Assembly (NCBI GenBank): GCA_041390145.1 | Contig: JAWKQM010000006.1 | Location: forward strand, 62,001 to 126,000 | DNA: 64,000 nucleotides | Direction of reading: 5' to 3' | Source of the DNA: Gemmatimonadales bacterium | GTDB taxonomy: Bacteria > Gemmatimonadota > Gemmatimonadetes > Gemmatimonadales > GWC2-71-9 | Shown: piece after piece, positions 36,371-44,994 of the stretch | Position numbering within the stretch: the stretch's first letter is position 1 | Layout of the letters: each line of letters opens with the position of its first letter | Translations under genes and position numbers: made by a program | The notes under the pieces: model-generated | Databases searched by the model: none | What the model was told of the DNA's origin: nothing | Seen by the model: the letters and a program-made list of their open reading frames with translations, nothing else

Positions 36371-36386
36371 CCGGAGCCGCCTCCGG
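36371..36386 (+). terminator. Possible hairpin terminator after the exported TPR gene
   Basis: CCGGAG and CTCCGG form a six-base-pair GC-rich stem with loop CCGC, followed by TTATTAT. The T-run is short, and the site lies within the upstream part of a candidate tRNA-Asp promoter. Confidence 0.35.
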
Positions 36387-36387
36387 T

Positions 36388-36393
36388 TATTAT
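36388..36393 (+). promoter_or_regulatory. Candidate -10 element for tRNA-Asp
   Basis: TATTAT matches the -10 consensus in five of six positions and lies 14 bases before the mature tRNA-Asp 5' end. The -35 region (TTCCAC at 36365-36370) is poor. Confidence 0.35.
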
Positions 36394-36407
36394 GGTGCGC
36401 TGTATCG

Positions 36408-36482
36408 GGGGCTGTAGCTCAGCTTGGTTAGAGTGCCGCACTGTCACTGCGGAGGTCGCGGGTTCGAGCCCCGTCAGCCCCG
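36408..36482 (+). tRNA. tRNA-Asp (anticodon GTC)
   Basis: A 75-base cloverleaf with acceptor stem GGGGCTG/CAGCCCC, D-arm GCTCAGCTTGGTTAGAGT, anticodon stem CCGCA/TGCGG around loop CTGTCAC, and T-arm CGCGGGTTCGAGCCCCG. The anticodon GTC reads aspartate codons. The discriminator is G; CCA is not encoded. Confidence 0.97.
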
Positions 36483-36498
36483 CTCCCAGAACACCCGG

Positions 36499-36526
36499 CA
36501 CCCCGTTCGCCTTGGCGGACGGGGTG
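36499..36526 (+). terminator. Hairpin between tRNA-Asp and rsmH
   Basis: A 13-base-pair stem (CACCCCGTTCGCC with GGCGGACGGGGTG, one T-G pair) closes on a TT loop and is followed by TTCGCTTT. It probably ends the tRNA-Asp transcript; the downstream T-run is interrupted, so a processing or attenuation role is also possible. Confidence 0.55.
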
Positions 36527-36558
36527 TTCGCTTTGGACGCTCCCTCCCAGGACTGCCG

Positions 36559-37467
36559 GTGACCGACTTCCACCTTCCCGTCCTGCTCGACGCCGTGCTG
36601 GAGCTCGCCTCCGGCGCCCGGCGTGCCGTCGACTGCACCCTCGGGGACGGGGGGCACACGGCAGCCTTGCGCGCGGCAGGCATCGAGGTGCTCGGCATCG
36701 ACCGCGATCCGGAGGCCATCACGCGCGCGCGTGCCCGGCTTGGCAGTGCGGGCGTCCGATTGCTTTCCGCTCCCTACGCCTCTTCCGAAGCGCTCCAGGC
36801 CGTCGCCGACTTCCATCCCGATTTCATCCTCCTTGATCTCGGGGTCTCCTCCCGCCAGCTCGATGACGAGGCCCTTGGCTTCACCTTCCGGCGTGGCGCC
36901 GCGCTGGACATGCGCATGTCGCGCACCGGTCCGACGGCGGCCGACCTGTTGAACGAGGAGCCTGCGGAAGCGCTCGCCGGGATCTTCAAGGATTTCGGCG
37001 ACGAGCCCAGGGCCCGGCGGCTCGCCGCCGAGGTGGTCGAGCGCCGATCCCAGGCGCCCTTTGTGACCAGCGACGATTTCGTCAACGCAATCCGGCGGGT
37101 GCTCGGCCCGCGTTCCGGGCCGGGCGATTTTGCGCGTCTCTTCCAGGCGGTCCGGATTGCGGTCAACGACGAACTGCCGGGACTGGCGCGCGCGCTCCCC
37201 GCGTTGCGGGACAGCTTGACCCCCGGTGGGCGGCTCGCGGTGATCAGTTATCATTCAGGTGAGGATCGGCTGGTCAAGCACGCCTTTCGCGAATGGGCCA
37301 CGGTCTGCATCTGCCCCGCGATCCAGCCGATCTGCACCTGCCGCGGCCGTGCACTCGGCACGGTGACACCGCGGAAGTCGATCCTCCCGTCCGCCGAGGA
37401 GATCGCCGCCAACCCCCGGGCGCGGAGCGCGAGGCTCCGCGTGTTCCAGGTCGCCGATGACGCTTAA
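36559..37467 (+). CDS. rsmH: 16S rRNA (cytosine-N4) methyltransferase RsmH
   Basis: RsmH (MraW) methylates C1402 of 16S rRNA using S-adenosylmethionine. The 302-residue protein begins at GTG 36559 with the conserved H(x)PVLLDAVLEL opening. It has the SAM motif DCTLGDGGHT, LLDLGVSSRQLD, the FKDFGDEP segment, and the C-terminal ISYHSGEDRLVK block with a cysteine-rich loop. It heads the division/cell-wall cluster, but the usual mraZ is missing and tRNA-Asp sits upstream. It overlaps ftsL by 11 bases. Confidence 0.95.
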   Translation: MTDFHLPVLLDAVLELASGARRAVDCTLGDGGHTAALRAAGIEVLGIDRDPEAITRARARLGSAGVRLLSAPYASSEALQAVADFHPDFILLDLGVSSRQLDDEALGFTFRRGAALDMRMSRTGPTAADLLNEEPAEALAGIFKDFGDEPRARRLAAEVVERRSQAPFVTSDDFVNAIRRVLGPRSGPGDFARLFQAVRIAVNDELPGLARALPALRDSLTPGGRLAVISYHSGEDRLVKHAFREWATVCICPAIQPICTCRGRALGTVTPRKSILPSAEEIAANPRARSARLRVFQVADDA

Positions 37468-37750
37468 GGGCCGCCACTGGGTCATGCTCTGGCTCCTCCT
37501 CTTCCTTTTCGTGGCCACAGTCGTCCAGCTGCGGCAGACGGCGAGCATCCGCATGGCCCGGCGTGTGGCCGACCTGCGGCAGGACCGGGCCAACCTCGAA
37601 GCCAGGCAGGCAGACTTTGAGCGCCGCATCCGTGACGCCTCCGGGCGCGCCGTCCTCGGCCGCAAGGCGCTGGTGGACCTCGGGCTGCACTTTCCGAAGG
37701 ATTCCGAGCAGGCACCCCTCCCGCTCCCACCGCTGACGGGAACCCGCTGA
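37457..37750 (+). CDS. ftsL: Cell division protein FtsL
   Basis: The 97-residue bitopic protein has one membrane helix (VMLWLLLFLFVATVVQLR), then a periplasmic leucine/arginine-rich coiled coil (VADLRQDRANLEARQADFE). FtsL joins FtsB and FtsQ to activate the FtsW-FtsI septal synthase. Assignment rests on topology, size and position between rsmH and ftsI; the sequence itself is poorly conserved in this family. It overlaps ftsI as TGATG. Confidence 0.88.
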   Translation: MTLKGRHWVMLWLLLFLFVATVVQLRQTASIRMARRVADLRQDRANLEARQADFERRIRDASGRAVLGRKALVDLGLHFPKDSEQAPLPLPPLTGTR

Positions 37751-39702
37751 TGGCGCGCGTGCGGGCCCGGATCGGGCTGATCCAGGTGGTGCTGGTGGCC
37801 AGTTTGCTGGTCGTCGTGGGGCGCGCCGCGCAGGTGCAGCTGGTCAAGGGTGGGGAGTATGCGACGGAGGCGGCGCAGAGCCGGACCGAGCTGCGCACAC
37901 TCGAGGCACGCCGGGGCACGCTGTACGATCGGGGCGGACTGCCGATGGCGGTGACGCAGGAGTTCTACCGGGTGGGGATCGCTCCGAACGAAGTCGACGA
38001 GCGTTCGGCCCTGATCCGCGTCGCCTCGCGGCAGCTCGAGGTACCTGCGGCCACCCTGAAGCGCGATTTTGCCCGCAAACCCTACCTCTATTTCTACGGA
38101 CCATTCACCGCCACCGATGTGGAACCCCTGCGGGCCTTCAAGGGGGTGCACATTGAGGGTGAATTCCTCAGGTTCTACCCATCACAGCGACTCGCAGGCC
38201 GGGTCATCGGGCGGGTGGGGCCGGAGGGTGGGTCTGCCTCGGGGCTGGAGCGGGCGCTGGCGCCGCTGATTACCGGGACGCCCGGAGAACAGGTGGTCCT
38301 GAAGGATCGGCGCGGCCGGCGCTACGAGTCGCCGGGGCGGCTCCGCAAGGACCCGGTTCCCGGCAACGATGTCGTCCTGACCATCGACGCCGAGCTGCAG
38401 GACATTGCCGAGCAGGCGCTGGCAGAGACGATCGCGCAATTTGACGCGCAGGGGGGTGACGTCATCTTCCTCGATCCGCGCACCGGCGAGATCCTCGCGG
38501 TGGCCTCCCAGAAGCATGGCGCGCCCGACCTCATGGCCTTCACCGAACCGTTCGAGCCGGGCTCCACCGCCAAGCTCTTTACGGCCGCGGCCCTCCTCTC
38601 CCTTGAGCGGGTGGACAGCAGCGACCGGGTGAACAACGAGGGCGGCCACTGGGAGATGGAGCTCTCCAACGGCCGCACGCGGGAGATCAACGACGAACAC
38701 GCCAAGCCGGGCATGCTCACCCTGGCACAGGCCATCGAGGTGTCGAGCAACGTGGCCATGGCGAAGCTGTCCGATCGGCTCACGCCAGTCGAGCAATACC
38801 AGCAGCTGCGCGACTTCGGGTTCGGGGCGCCCACCGGTGTGGAACTGCCCTCCGAATCCCGCGGGATCGTCTACCGGCCGGAACGGTGGCAGCCGGAGTA
38901 CGACCGGGTGAGCGTCGCGATGGGGTATTACTTCGAGGTGACCGCGCTGCAGCTGGCGGCCGCGTACGCCGCGATTGCCAATGACGGGATCCTGCTCACC
39001 CCCACGCTCATCCGCGAGGTCCGCGCCCCCGACGGCACCGTCCTCTACCGGCACCAGCCCGAGCCGGTTCGCCGCGCGGTCTCGCCGGAGGTCGCCGCGC
39101 AGCTGCGCGAGTTCCTTCGGGGCGCCAGCGGGAGCGGCGGCACCGGCAGCAGGGCGCAAGTCGGGAGCTACGGAGTGCTCGGGAAGACGGGGACCGCCCG
39201 GCGCATCCGAAACGGCAAGTACGTGAACGAGTACGTGGCCTCGTTCGCGTCAATGTTTCCTGCCGAGGATCCGCAACTGGTCGTCGTGGTCAAGATCGAC
39301 GGGCCGACCAGCGGGCAGTACTATGGCGGCGAGGTTGCCGCGCCGGTCGTCCGGACGATGCTCGAGCAGGCGCTCGCCTCCAAGCGAGTCTCGTTTGACC
39401 GGGCCCGGATGCTCGGCGGTCAGGCGGCGGGCGTGGCGGCAGCCTCGCCGGACCAGTCGCGGGCGACGCAGGTCGCCACCTCGCGCGTCATTGTCCCGTG
39501 GCCGACCCCGCCTGATTCGGCGGAGGCGAAGCGGGCGACGGTGCCGGTGGTGACCGGCATGAGCGTCCGCGCGGCCGCCCTCGCGCTCCATCGCCGCGGG
39601 TTCGAAGTGTCGGCGGCGGGAGCCGGCACGGTACGAGGATCGAGCCCGGCGGCAGGTGCCTCCGTTCGGGTCGGCACCACTGTCCGCCTGCAGGTGGAGT
39701 GA
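37750..39702 (+). CDS. ftsI: Septal penicillin-binding protein FtsI with PASTA domain
   Basis: FtsI (PBP3, class B) is the transpeptidase that cross-links septal peptidoglycan. The 650-residue protein has an N-terminal membrane anchor (residues 8-27) and a dimerisation domain. The transpeptidase has S272 and K275 (EPGSTAKLF), SSN at 332-334 and KTG at 479-481. A single PASTA domain follows at about 594-650 (VPVVTGMSVRAAALALHRRG). PASTA tails bind muropeptides or cell-wall fragments and are usual in Gram-positive division PBPs and in some other phyla. It overlaps murE as GTGA. Confidence 0.94.
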   Translation: MARVRARIGLIQVVLVASLLVVVGRAAQVQLVKGGEYATEAAQSRTELRTLEARRGTLYDRGGLPMAVTQEFYRVGIAPNEVDERSALIRVASRQLEVPAATLKRDFARKPYLYFYGPFTATDVEPLRAFKGVHIEGEFLRFYPSQRLAGRVIGRVGPEGGSASGLERALAPLITGTPGEQVVLKDRRGRRYESPGRLRKDPVPGNDVVLTIDAELQDIAEQALAETIAQFDAQGGDVIFLDPRTGEILAVASQKHGAPDLMAFTEPFEPGSTAKLFTAAALLSLERVDSSDRVNNEGGHWEMELSNGRTREINDEHAKPGMLTLAQAIEVSSNVAMAKLSDRLTPVEQYQQLRDFGFGAPTGVELPSESRGIVYRPERWQPEYDRVSVAMGYYFEVTALQLAAAYAAIANDGILLTPTLIREVRAPDGTVLYRHQPEPVRRAVSPEVAAQLREFLRGASGSGGTGSRAQVGSYGVLGKTGTARRIRNGKYVNEYVASFASMFPAEDPQLVVVVKIDGPTSGQYYGGEVAAPVVRTMLEQALASKRVSFDRARMLGGQAAGVAAASPDQSRATQVATSRVIVPWPTPPDSAEAKRATVPVVTGMSVRAAALALHRRGFEVSAAGAGTVRGSSPAAGASVRVGTTVRLQVE

Positions 39703-41162
39703 CGATGGTCGACTGGAATGAACTGATTGCGGCGCTTCGGCGGGAGGGCGTGCTGGTGCACGCGCCAGCCAACGGCGCGATCCTCACCGGACTCGGCATC
39801 GACACCCGGACCATTGCCCCCGGACAGCTCTACTGCGCCGTACGGGGAACCACTGCCGACGGGCACGACTATGCCGCGGAGGCCGTGGCGCGCGGTGCGG
39901 TGGCGGTCATGGGCGAGCGTCCGATGGACGCGGGGGTGCCCGAGATCCTGGTGACCGACGGCCGGCGTGCCGCGAGCGCCGTGGCGCGCGCGTGGTATGG
40001 TGATCCTGCCGCCGCCATGACGCTCGTCGGCATCACCGGCACCAACGGCAAGACCACGACAACCGGCTTGGTGCGGCACCTCTTCAACGCCGACGGGACG
40101 GCCGGCAGCATCGGAACGCTGGGCGCCTTCGACGGGGCGGGGGAGCGGGTGCCGTCGACGGCAGGGAGCCTGACCACCCCCGGGCCGGTGGACCTGCACG
40201 CGACCTTCGCCAGGTTCCGCGACCGCGGCGTCACCCACATTGCGATGGAGACCTCCTCGCACAGCCTCGACCAGGGGCGGCTCGACGGCCTCAGCTTTGC
40301 CGCAGGCGTCTTCACCAACCTGACCCACGAGCACCTGGACTACCATCGCACGATGGAGGCGTATCTCGCCGCCAAGCTGCGACTCAGCGCGCTGCTCGGA
40401 CCCGCCGGGTACGAGATCGTCAACGCCGACGATCCGGCATGGTCCGCACTGCCGCCGTTCCCGCGGCGCGTCACTTTCGGTGAATTGCCCGACGCCGAGG
40501 TGCGGGCCGAAGAGGTGCAGCTCGAGGCGGGCGGCAGCACCTTCCGGCTCACCGGTCGTTTCGGGCGGGCGGACGTCCGCATTCCGCTGATGGGGTCATT
40601 CAACGTTTCCAACGCGCTGGCGGCGGCGGCGACGGCGCTGGCGCTCGACCGGCCGCTCGCCGAGGTTGTCGATCGCCTGGCGGCGGCGCCGCAGGTCCCC
40701 GGCAGGATGGAACGGCTCGCCGACGCGCCGATGGTGGTCCTCCGCGATTACGCCCACACGCCTGACGCGATGGCGCGTGTGCTCGCGACGCTCCGGCCCC
40801 TCACGCCGGGCCGGTTGATCCTCATCTTCGGCTGCGGGGGCGATCGGGACCGGACGAAGCGCCCCGAGATGGCGCGCATTGCGGTGGAGGGGGCGGATCT
40901 GGTGGCGATCACGCCGGACAATCCCCGCACCGAAGATCCCGAGCGGATCATGGACGACATGGAGGCGGGGATGGGTGGCGCGCATCACCTCAGGTTCAAC
41001 GACCGTGAGGTCGCCATCCACCAGGTCCTTGCGGATGCCGGGGCGGGGGACACCGTGCTGCTGGCCGGCAAGGGCCACGAGACGTATCAGCTCATCGGGA
41101 AGACCAAGTACCCCTTCGACGAGCGCAGTATCGTACATGCGGCGCTGGACGGCCGGCGATGA
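39699..41162 (+). CDS. murE: UDP-MurNAc-tripeptide synthetase MurE (meso-DAP type)
   Basis: MurE adds the third amino acid to UDP-MurNAc-L-Ala-D-Glu. The 487-residue Mur ligase has the ATP site GITGTNGKTTTT, METSSHSLDQ and NLTHEHLDYH. Residues 407-410 read DNPR (TPDNPRTEDP), the motif that selects meso-diaminopimelate; lysine-adding enzymes differ there. The wall is therefore expected to be of the meso-DAP type. The GTG at 39699 overlaps ftsI; an in-frame ATG at 39705 is an equally good start. Confidence 0.95.
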   Translation: MTMVDWNELIAALRREGVLVHAPANGAILTGLGIDTRTIAPGQLYCAVRGTTADGHDYAAEAVARGAVAVMGERPMDAGVPEILVTDGRRAASAVARAWYGDPAAAMTLVGITGTNGKTTTTGLVRHLFNADGTAGSIGTLGAFDGAGERVPSTAGSLTTPGPVDLHATFARFRDRGVTHIAMETSSHSLDQGRLDGLSFAAGVFTNLTHEHLDYHRTMEAYLAAKLRLSALLGPAGYEIVNADDPAWSALPPFPRRVTFGELPDAEVRAEEVQLEAGGSTFRLTGRFGRADVRIPLMGSFNVSNALAAAATALALDRPLAEVVDRLAAAPQVPGRMERLADAPMVVLRDYAHTPDAMARVLATLRPLTPGRLILIFGCGGDRDRTKRPEMARIAVEGADLVAITPDNPRTEDPERIMDDMEAGMGGAHHLRFNDREVAIHQVLADAGAGDTVLLAGKGHETYQLIGKTKYPFDERSIVHAALDGRR

Positions 41163-42511
41163 TCTGGACGAGCGCCGATGTGCGTCGGGCGCTGGGGTTG
41201 CCTCCCGGCGAATCCGGCGGTGCACCCTATACCGCCGTCTCGACCGATACGCGGTCTCTCCCCGCCGGCGCGCTGTTCGTCGCCATCGCCGGCGAGCGAT
41301 TTGACGGGCACGCTCATCTCGACGAAGCGGCGGCGCGAGGCGCGTTGGGGGCCGTGGTTCGCGCCGGCACGCCACCGGTCCCCGGGCTGGTGCTCTTCGA
41401 GGTCGCGGATACTGTGGAGGCGCTCGGATGGCTGGCGCGGGCGCGTCGGCGGACCCTGACGGGACCGGTGGTGGCCGTCGCGGGGAGCAACGGCAAGACC
41501 AGCACCAAGGAAATGCTGGCGGTTGCGCTTGGCACCCGGTACAAGGTCCACGCGACCCGGGCCAACCTCAATAACCTCATCGGCGTGCCGCTGACCATTC
41601 TCGAGGCGCCCGATGACACCGAGGCGCTGGTCATCGAGGCGGGGGCGAGCGTGCCGGGGGAGGTGCCAAGGTATCGTCAGATCATCGAGCCCACGGTGGC
41701 CGTGGTCACCAACGTGGCCGCCGAGCACCTCGAGGGCTTCGGGTCGCTGGAGGTCGTCCTCGCCGAGGAAGTCGCGATGGTCGACGGGGCGCCGCTGGCT
41801 GTCGTCGGCACGGAGCCGCCCGAGTTGGCTACGCGCGCGCGCGCCCTGGCCCGGCGGGTGGTGACGGCCGGGCTGGGAGGCGCCGAGTTGCGCCCGGAAT
41901 CGGTGTCGCTCGACTCGGCTGGCCGGGCCACCGTCGTCACCGACCGGGCGCGGTTTACCCTGCCCCTGCCTGGCCGTCACCTCGCGGCCAACGCGATGCT
42001 CGCCTGGGCCGTCGCGATTCACCTTGGGCTCGATCCGCTCGCGGTGGCGAGGGCGCTGGAACGGGTGGAGGTTCCGGGCGGCCGGGGGCAGGTCATGGCG
42101 TTCGGCAAGCTGACCATCCTCAACGACTGTTACAACGCCAACCCGCTGTCGTTCCGGGCGGCGATCGCCACGGCCCAGGCGATGCGCGCCGGGCGTCGGC
42201 TGGTCTTCGTGGCGGGCACCATGCGCGAACTGGGAAGCGAGGCGTCGTCGTGGCACGAGGCGGTGGCCCGCGACCTGGTCGCCCTCAAACCGGAGCTGCT
42301 GGCGGCGGTTGGCGACTTCGTCCCGGCGCTGGAGCCCTTCCGCGGGGAGCTTGGCGACCGCCTCGTGGTAGCCGACGACGTGGCCGCGCTCGGCCACCAG
42401 CTGGCCCCGCTTCTCGAGGGCACAGAGCTCGTGGTGCTCAAGGCGTCCCGCGGTGTGGCACTTGAGCGTATTATTCCCCTGCTCACCCCGCGAGCAGCCC
42501 ACGGATCCTGA
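41159..42511 (+). CDS. murF: UDP-MurNAc-pentapeptide synthetase MurF
   Basis: MurF adds D-Ala-D-Ala to the tripeptide precursor. The 450-residue protein has STDTRSLPAGALFVAI, the ATP loop VAGSNGKTSTKEM, NLNNLIGVPLT, the EAGAS segment and NDCYNANPLS, all typical of MurF. It overlaps murE as ATGA. The D-Ala-D-Ala ligase gene (ddl) needed for its substrate is not in this window; alanine racemase is encoded near 60 kb. Confidence 0.95.
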   Translation: MIWTSADVRRALGLPPGESGGAPYTAVSTDTRSLPAGALFVAIAGERFDGHAHLDEAAARGALGAVVRAGTPPVPGLVLFEVADTVEALGWLARARRRTLTGPVVAVAGSNGKTSTKEMLAVALGTRYKVHATRANLNNLIGVPLTILEAPDDTEALVIEAGASVPGEVPRYRQIIEPTVAVVTNVAAEHLEGFGSLEVVLAEEVAMVDGAPLAVVGTEPPELATRARALARRVVTAGLGGAELRPESVSLDSAGRATVVTDRARFTLPLPGRHLAANAMLAWAVAIHLGLDPLAVARALERVEVPGGRGQVMAFGKLTILNDCYNANPLSFRAAIATAQAMRAGRRLVFVAGTMRELGSEASSWHEAVARDLVALKPELLAAVGDFVPALEPFRGELGDRLVVADDVAALGHQLAPLLEGTELVVLKASRGVALERIIPLLTPRAAHGS

Positions 42512-42517
42512 GGCGCG

Positions 42518-43645
42518 ATGTTCTACTTCTGGCTGGCCCCGCTCGGCAAGCAGTTCATCCTGTTCAACCTGTTCAACTACATCGCCTTTCGCGCCGCCGG
42601 CGCCGGGGTGACGGCGCTGGTGCTGTCGTTCATTGTGGGTCCCGCCGTGATCCGGCGGCTCCGGGCCCACAAGATCGGTCAGATCATCCGGGCCGAGGGC
42701 CCGGCGAGCCACCAGGGCAAGCGGGGCACGCCCACCATGGGCGGACTGGTCATCATCTTCGCCACCATTCTGCCGACCCTGCTCTGGGCGCGGGTCGACA
42801 ACCGGATGGTTGTGGTGGCGATGCTCGCGACGCTGTGGATGGGCGCCATCGGGTTCCTGGACGACTACCTGAAGATCGTGCAGGGGAAGTCGCGCGGGCT
42901 CGTGGCCAAATGGAAGCTGGCCGGACAGTGCACGTTCGGCCTCGTGCTCGGGCTCTATCTGCTGTTCTTTCCCGTCGTCCCCGTGACCATCATCCCCGCC
43001 ACCGCCACCACGGTGCCGTTCTTCAAGTACCTCGTGATCAACTTCGCGCCGCTGCTCTTCGTCGGATTCGTGGTGTTTGTCATTACGGCCTGGAGCAACG
43101 CCGTCAACCTGACCGACGGCCTCGACGGGCTGGCCACCGGGTTGACCGCCATTGCCGCGGCGACGTTCGCGGCGTTCGCCTATCTCTTCGGCCGGGTGGA
43201 CTTCACCTCCTACCTCAACCTGATCTACCTGCCGGGCGCCGGGGAACTCGCCGTATTCTGCGCCGCCCTGATGGGCGCGGCGCTCGGGTTTCTCTGGTTC
43301 AACGCGCATCCCGCCGAAGTCTTCATGGGTGACACCGGCAGCCTCGCCATCGGCGGCGCGTTCGGAACGGTGGCGATCCTCCTGAAGGCGGAATTTCTCC
43401 TGGTGCTGATTGGCGGGGTGTTCGTGGCCGAGGCGGTGTCGGTGACGCTGCAGACGTCCGTGTACAAGTGGTTCAAGCGGACGCGCGGGCGGGAGTACGC
43501 CGATGCGCACAAGGTCTTCCGGATGGCGCCGCTGCACCATCACTTCGAGAAGCACAGCTGGGGCGAAACCACGGTGGTCATCCGGTTCTGGATCCTGGGC
43601 ATCCTCTGTGCGCTGGTGGCGCTGGCCACGCTGAAGGTGCGCTGA
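42518..43645 (+). CDS. mraY: Phospho-MurNAc-pentapeptide transferase MraY
   Basis: MraY transfers phospho-MurNAc-pentapeptide to undecaprenyl phosphate, making lipid I. The 375-residue protein has ten hydrophobic segments and the family signatures GTPTMGG, FLDDYLK, NLTDGLDGLATGL and the HHHFE loop before the last helix. It shares a TGATG overlap with murD. It acts on the cytoplasmic face of the inner membrane. Confidence 0.96.
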   Translation: MFYFWLAPLGKQFILFNLFNYIAFRAAGAGVTALVLSFIVGPAVIRRLRAHKIGQIIRAEGPASHQGKRGTPTMGGLVIIFATILPTLLWARVDNRMVVVAMLATLWMGAIGFLDDYLKIVQGKSRGLVAKWKLAGQCTFGLVLGLYLLFFPVVPVTIIPATATTVPFFKYLVINFAPLLFVGFVVFVITAWSNAVNLTDGLDGLATGLTAIAAATFAAFAYLFGRVDFTSYLNLIYLPGAGELAVFCAALMGAALGFLWFNAHPAEVFMGDTGSLAIGGAFGTVAILLKAEFLLVLIGGVFVAEAVSVTLQTSVYKWFKRTRGREYADAHKVFRMAPLHHHFEKHSWGETTVVIRFWILGILCALVALATLKVR

Positions 43646-44994
43646 TGTTCCCGGAGTGGCGCGGCCCCGGGCGCGAAGTGGCCGTGATCGGGCTCGGCAA
43701 GAGTGGCGGTGCCGCGGCCAGGCTCCTGCGGCATCATGGAATTGCGGTCTATGCGTCGGACGGGGGGAGCGGGCCAACCCTCGACAGTCAGGCGGCCGTC
43801 CTCCGCGCGGCAGGGGTGGAGGTGGAACTCGGCGGCCACGATCTTGAACGGATCGGCCGCGCGGTGGCCGCTGTCGTCTCGCCGGGAGTGCCGCCGGACG
43901 CGGCGGCGTTGCGCGTGGCGAGGGAGGCCGGGGTGCCGGTGCTTGCCGAGTCGGAGCTGGGGCTCCGGTGCCTCGCGTCATCGCGGACCCTGGCGATCAC
44001 CGGCACCAACGGGAAGACGACCACCACCGCCCTCACGGCGCACCTCCTTGTGACGGCCGGCCTCCGGGCGGTGGCGGCAGGCAACATCGGGCAGCCGCTG
44101 TCGGCGGTGGCACTTGAGCCCGAACCGCCGGAGTGGATCGCCGCCGAGCTCTCCTCCTTCCAGCTCCACGGCATGCCGAGCCTGGCGCCGACGGCCGGCG
44201 TGCTGACCAACCTCTCTCCCGATCACCTCGACCGCTATCCGACGCTGCAGGACTACTACGCCGACAAGGCGCTGCTCTTCCGGAACGCCACGCCCGGCTC
44301 GACCTGGATCACGAATGCTGATGATGCGGAGGTGGAGCGGATGGTCGAGGGCGTGCCGGGCCGGCACCAGCAGTTCTCGGTCCGGCGGCCTGCCGACGCC
44401 TGGTACGACCGTGAGGCGGGGCAGCTGATGCTGGCCGGCGTCGCGGTCCTGCCACGGAGCGAGCTGATGCTCCTCGGCGATCACAACGTGGCGAACGCGC
44501 TGGCGGCCTCGCTGGCGGTCCGGATGGCCGGGGTGCGCCTGGAAGCCGTGGCGGAAGGGCTCCGCTCGTTTCGTGCGCTTCCGCACCGGCTGGAGCCGGT
44601 CCGCGAGGTCGGCGGCGTGCTCTGGATCAACGACAGCAAGGCGACAAACATTGCGTCGACGGAGGTGGCGCTCAACGCGCTCGACCGCCCCTACGTGCTG
44701 CTGCTCGGCGGGCGCCACAAGGGCGAGTCCTATCAGCGGCTGGCGCCGGTGCTTGCCCCGCGATGCCGCGCCATCGTGGCCTACGGCGAGGCTGCACCGC
44801 TGGTGGACGGGGATCTCGGCGGGTCGGTGAAGGTGGTTCGTGCGGGGACGTTTGCCGAGGTGCTGGCCACGGCACGCGGCCTCGCCGAGCCGGGCGACGC
44901 GATCCTGCTCTCGCCGGCCTGCTCCAGCTACGACATGTTCCGCAACTATGAAGAGCGCGGCGCCGAGTTCCGGGCGGGGGTGGAGTCGCTGTGA
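43645..44994 (+). CDS. murD: UDP-MurNAc-L-Ala:D-Glu ligase MurD
   Basis: MurD adds D-glutamate to UDP-MurNAc-L-Ala. The 449-residue ligase begins with a Rossmann-like N-domain (AVIGLGKSGGAAARLL). It has the ATP loop AITGTNGKTTTTAL, the NLSPDHLDRY motif, and the C-terminal NDSKATN and LSPACSSYDMF motifs diagnostic of MurD. The ATG at 43645 overlaps the mraY stop, and it overlaps ftsW as GTGA. Confidence 0.95.
   Translation: MFPEWRGPGREVAVIGLGKSGGAAARLLRHHGIAVYASDGGSGPTLDSQAAVLRAAGVEVELGGHDLERIGRAVAAVVSPGVPPDAAALRVAREAGVPVLAESELGLRCLASSRTLAITGTNGKTTTTALTAHLLVTAGLRAVAAGNIGQPLSAVALEPEPPEWIAAELSSFQLHGMPSLAPTAGVLTNLSPDHLDRYPTLQDYYADKALLFRNATPGSTWITNADDAEVERMVEGVPGRHQQFSVRRPADAWYDREAGQLMLAGVAVLPRSELMLLGDHNVANALAASLAVRMAGVRLEAVAEGLRSFRALPHRLEPVREVGGVLWINDSKATNIASTEVALNALDRPYVLLLGGRHKGESYQRLAPVLAPRCRAIVAYGEAAPLVDGDLGGSVKVVRAGTFAEVLATARGLAEPGDAILLSPACSSYDMFRNYEERGAEFRAGVESL

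Noticed and set aside
41087..43981. A 964-residue open frame antisense to murF and mraY
   Set aside because: Arg/Gly/His-rich with no domains; the + strand genes are unambiguous.
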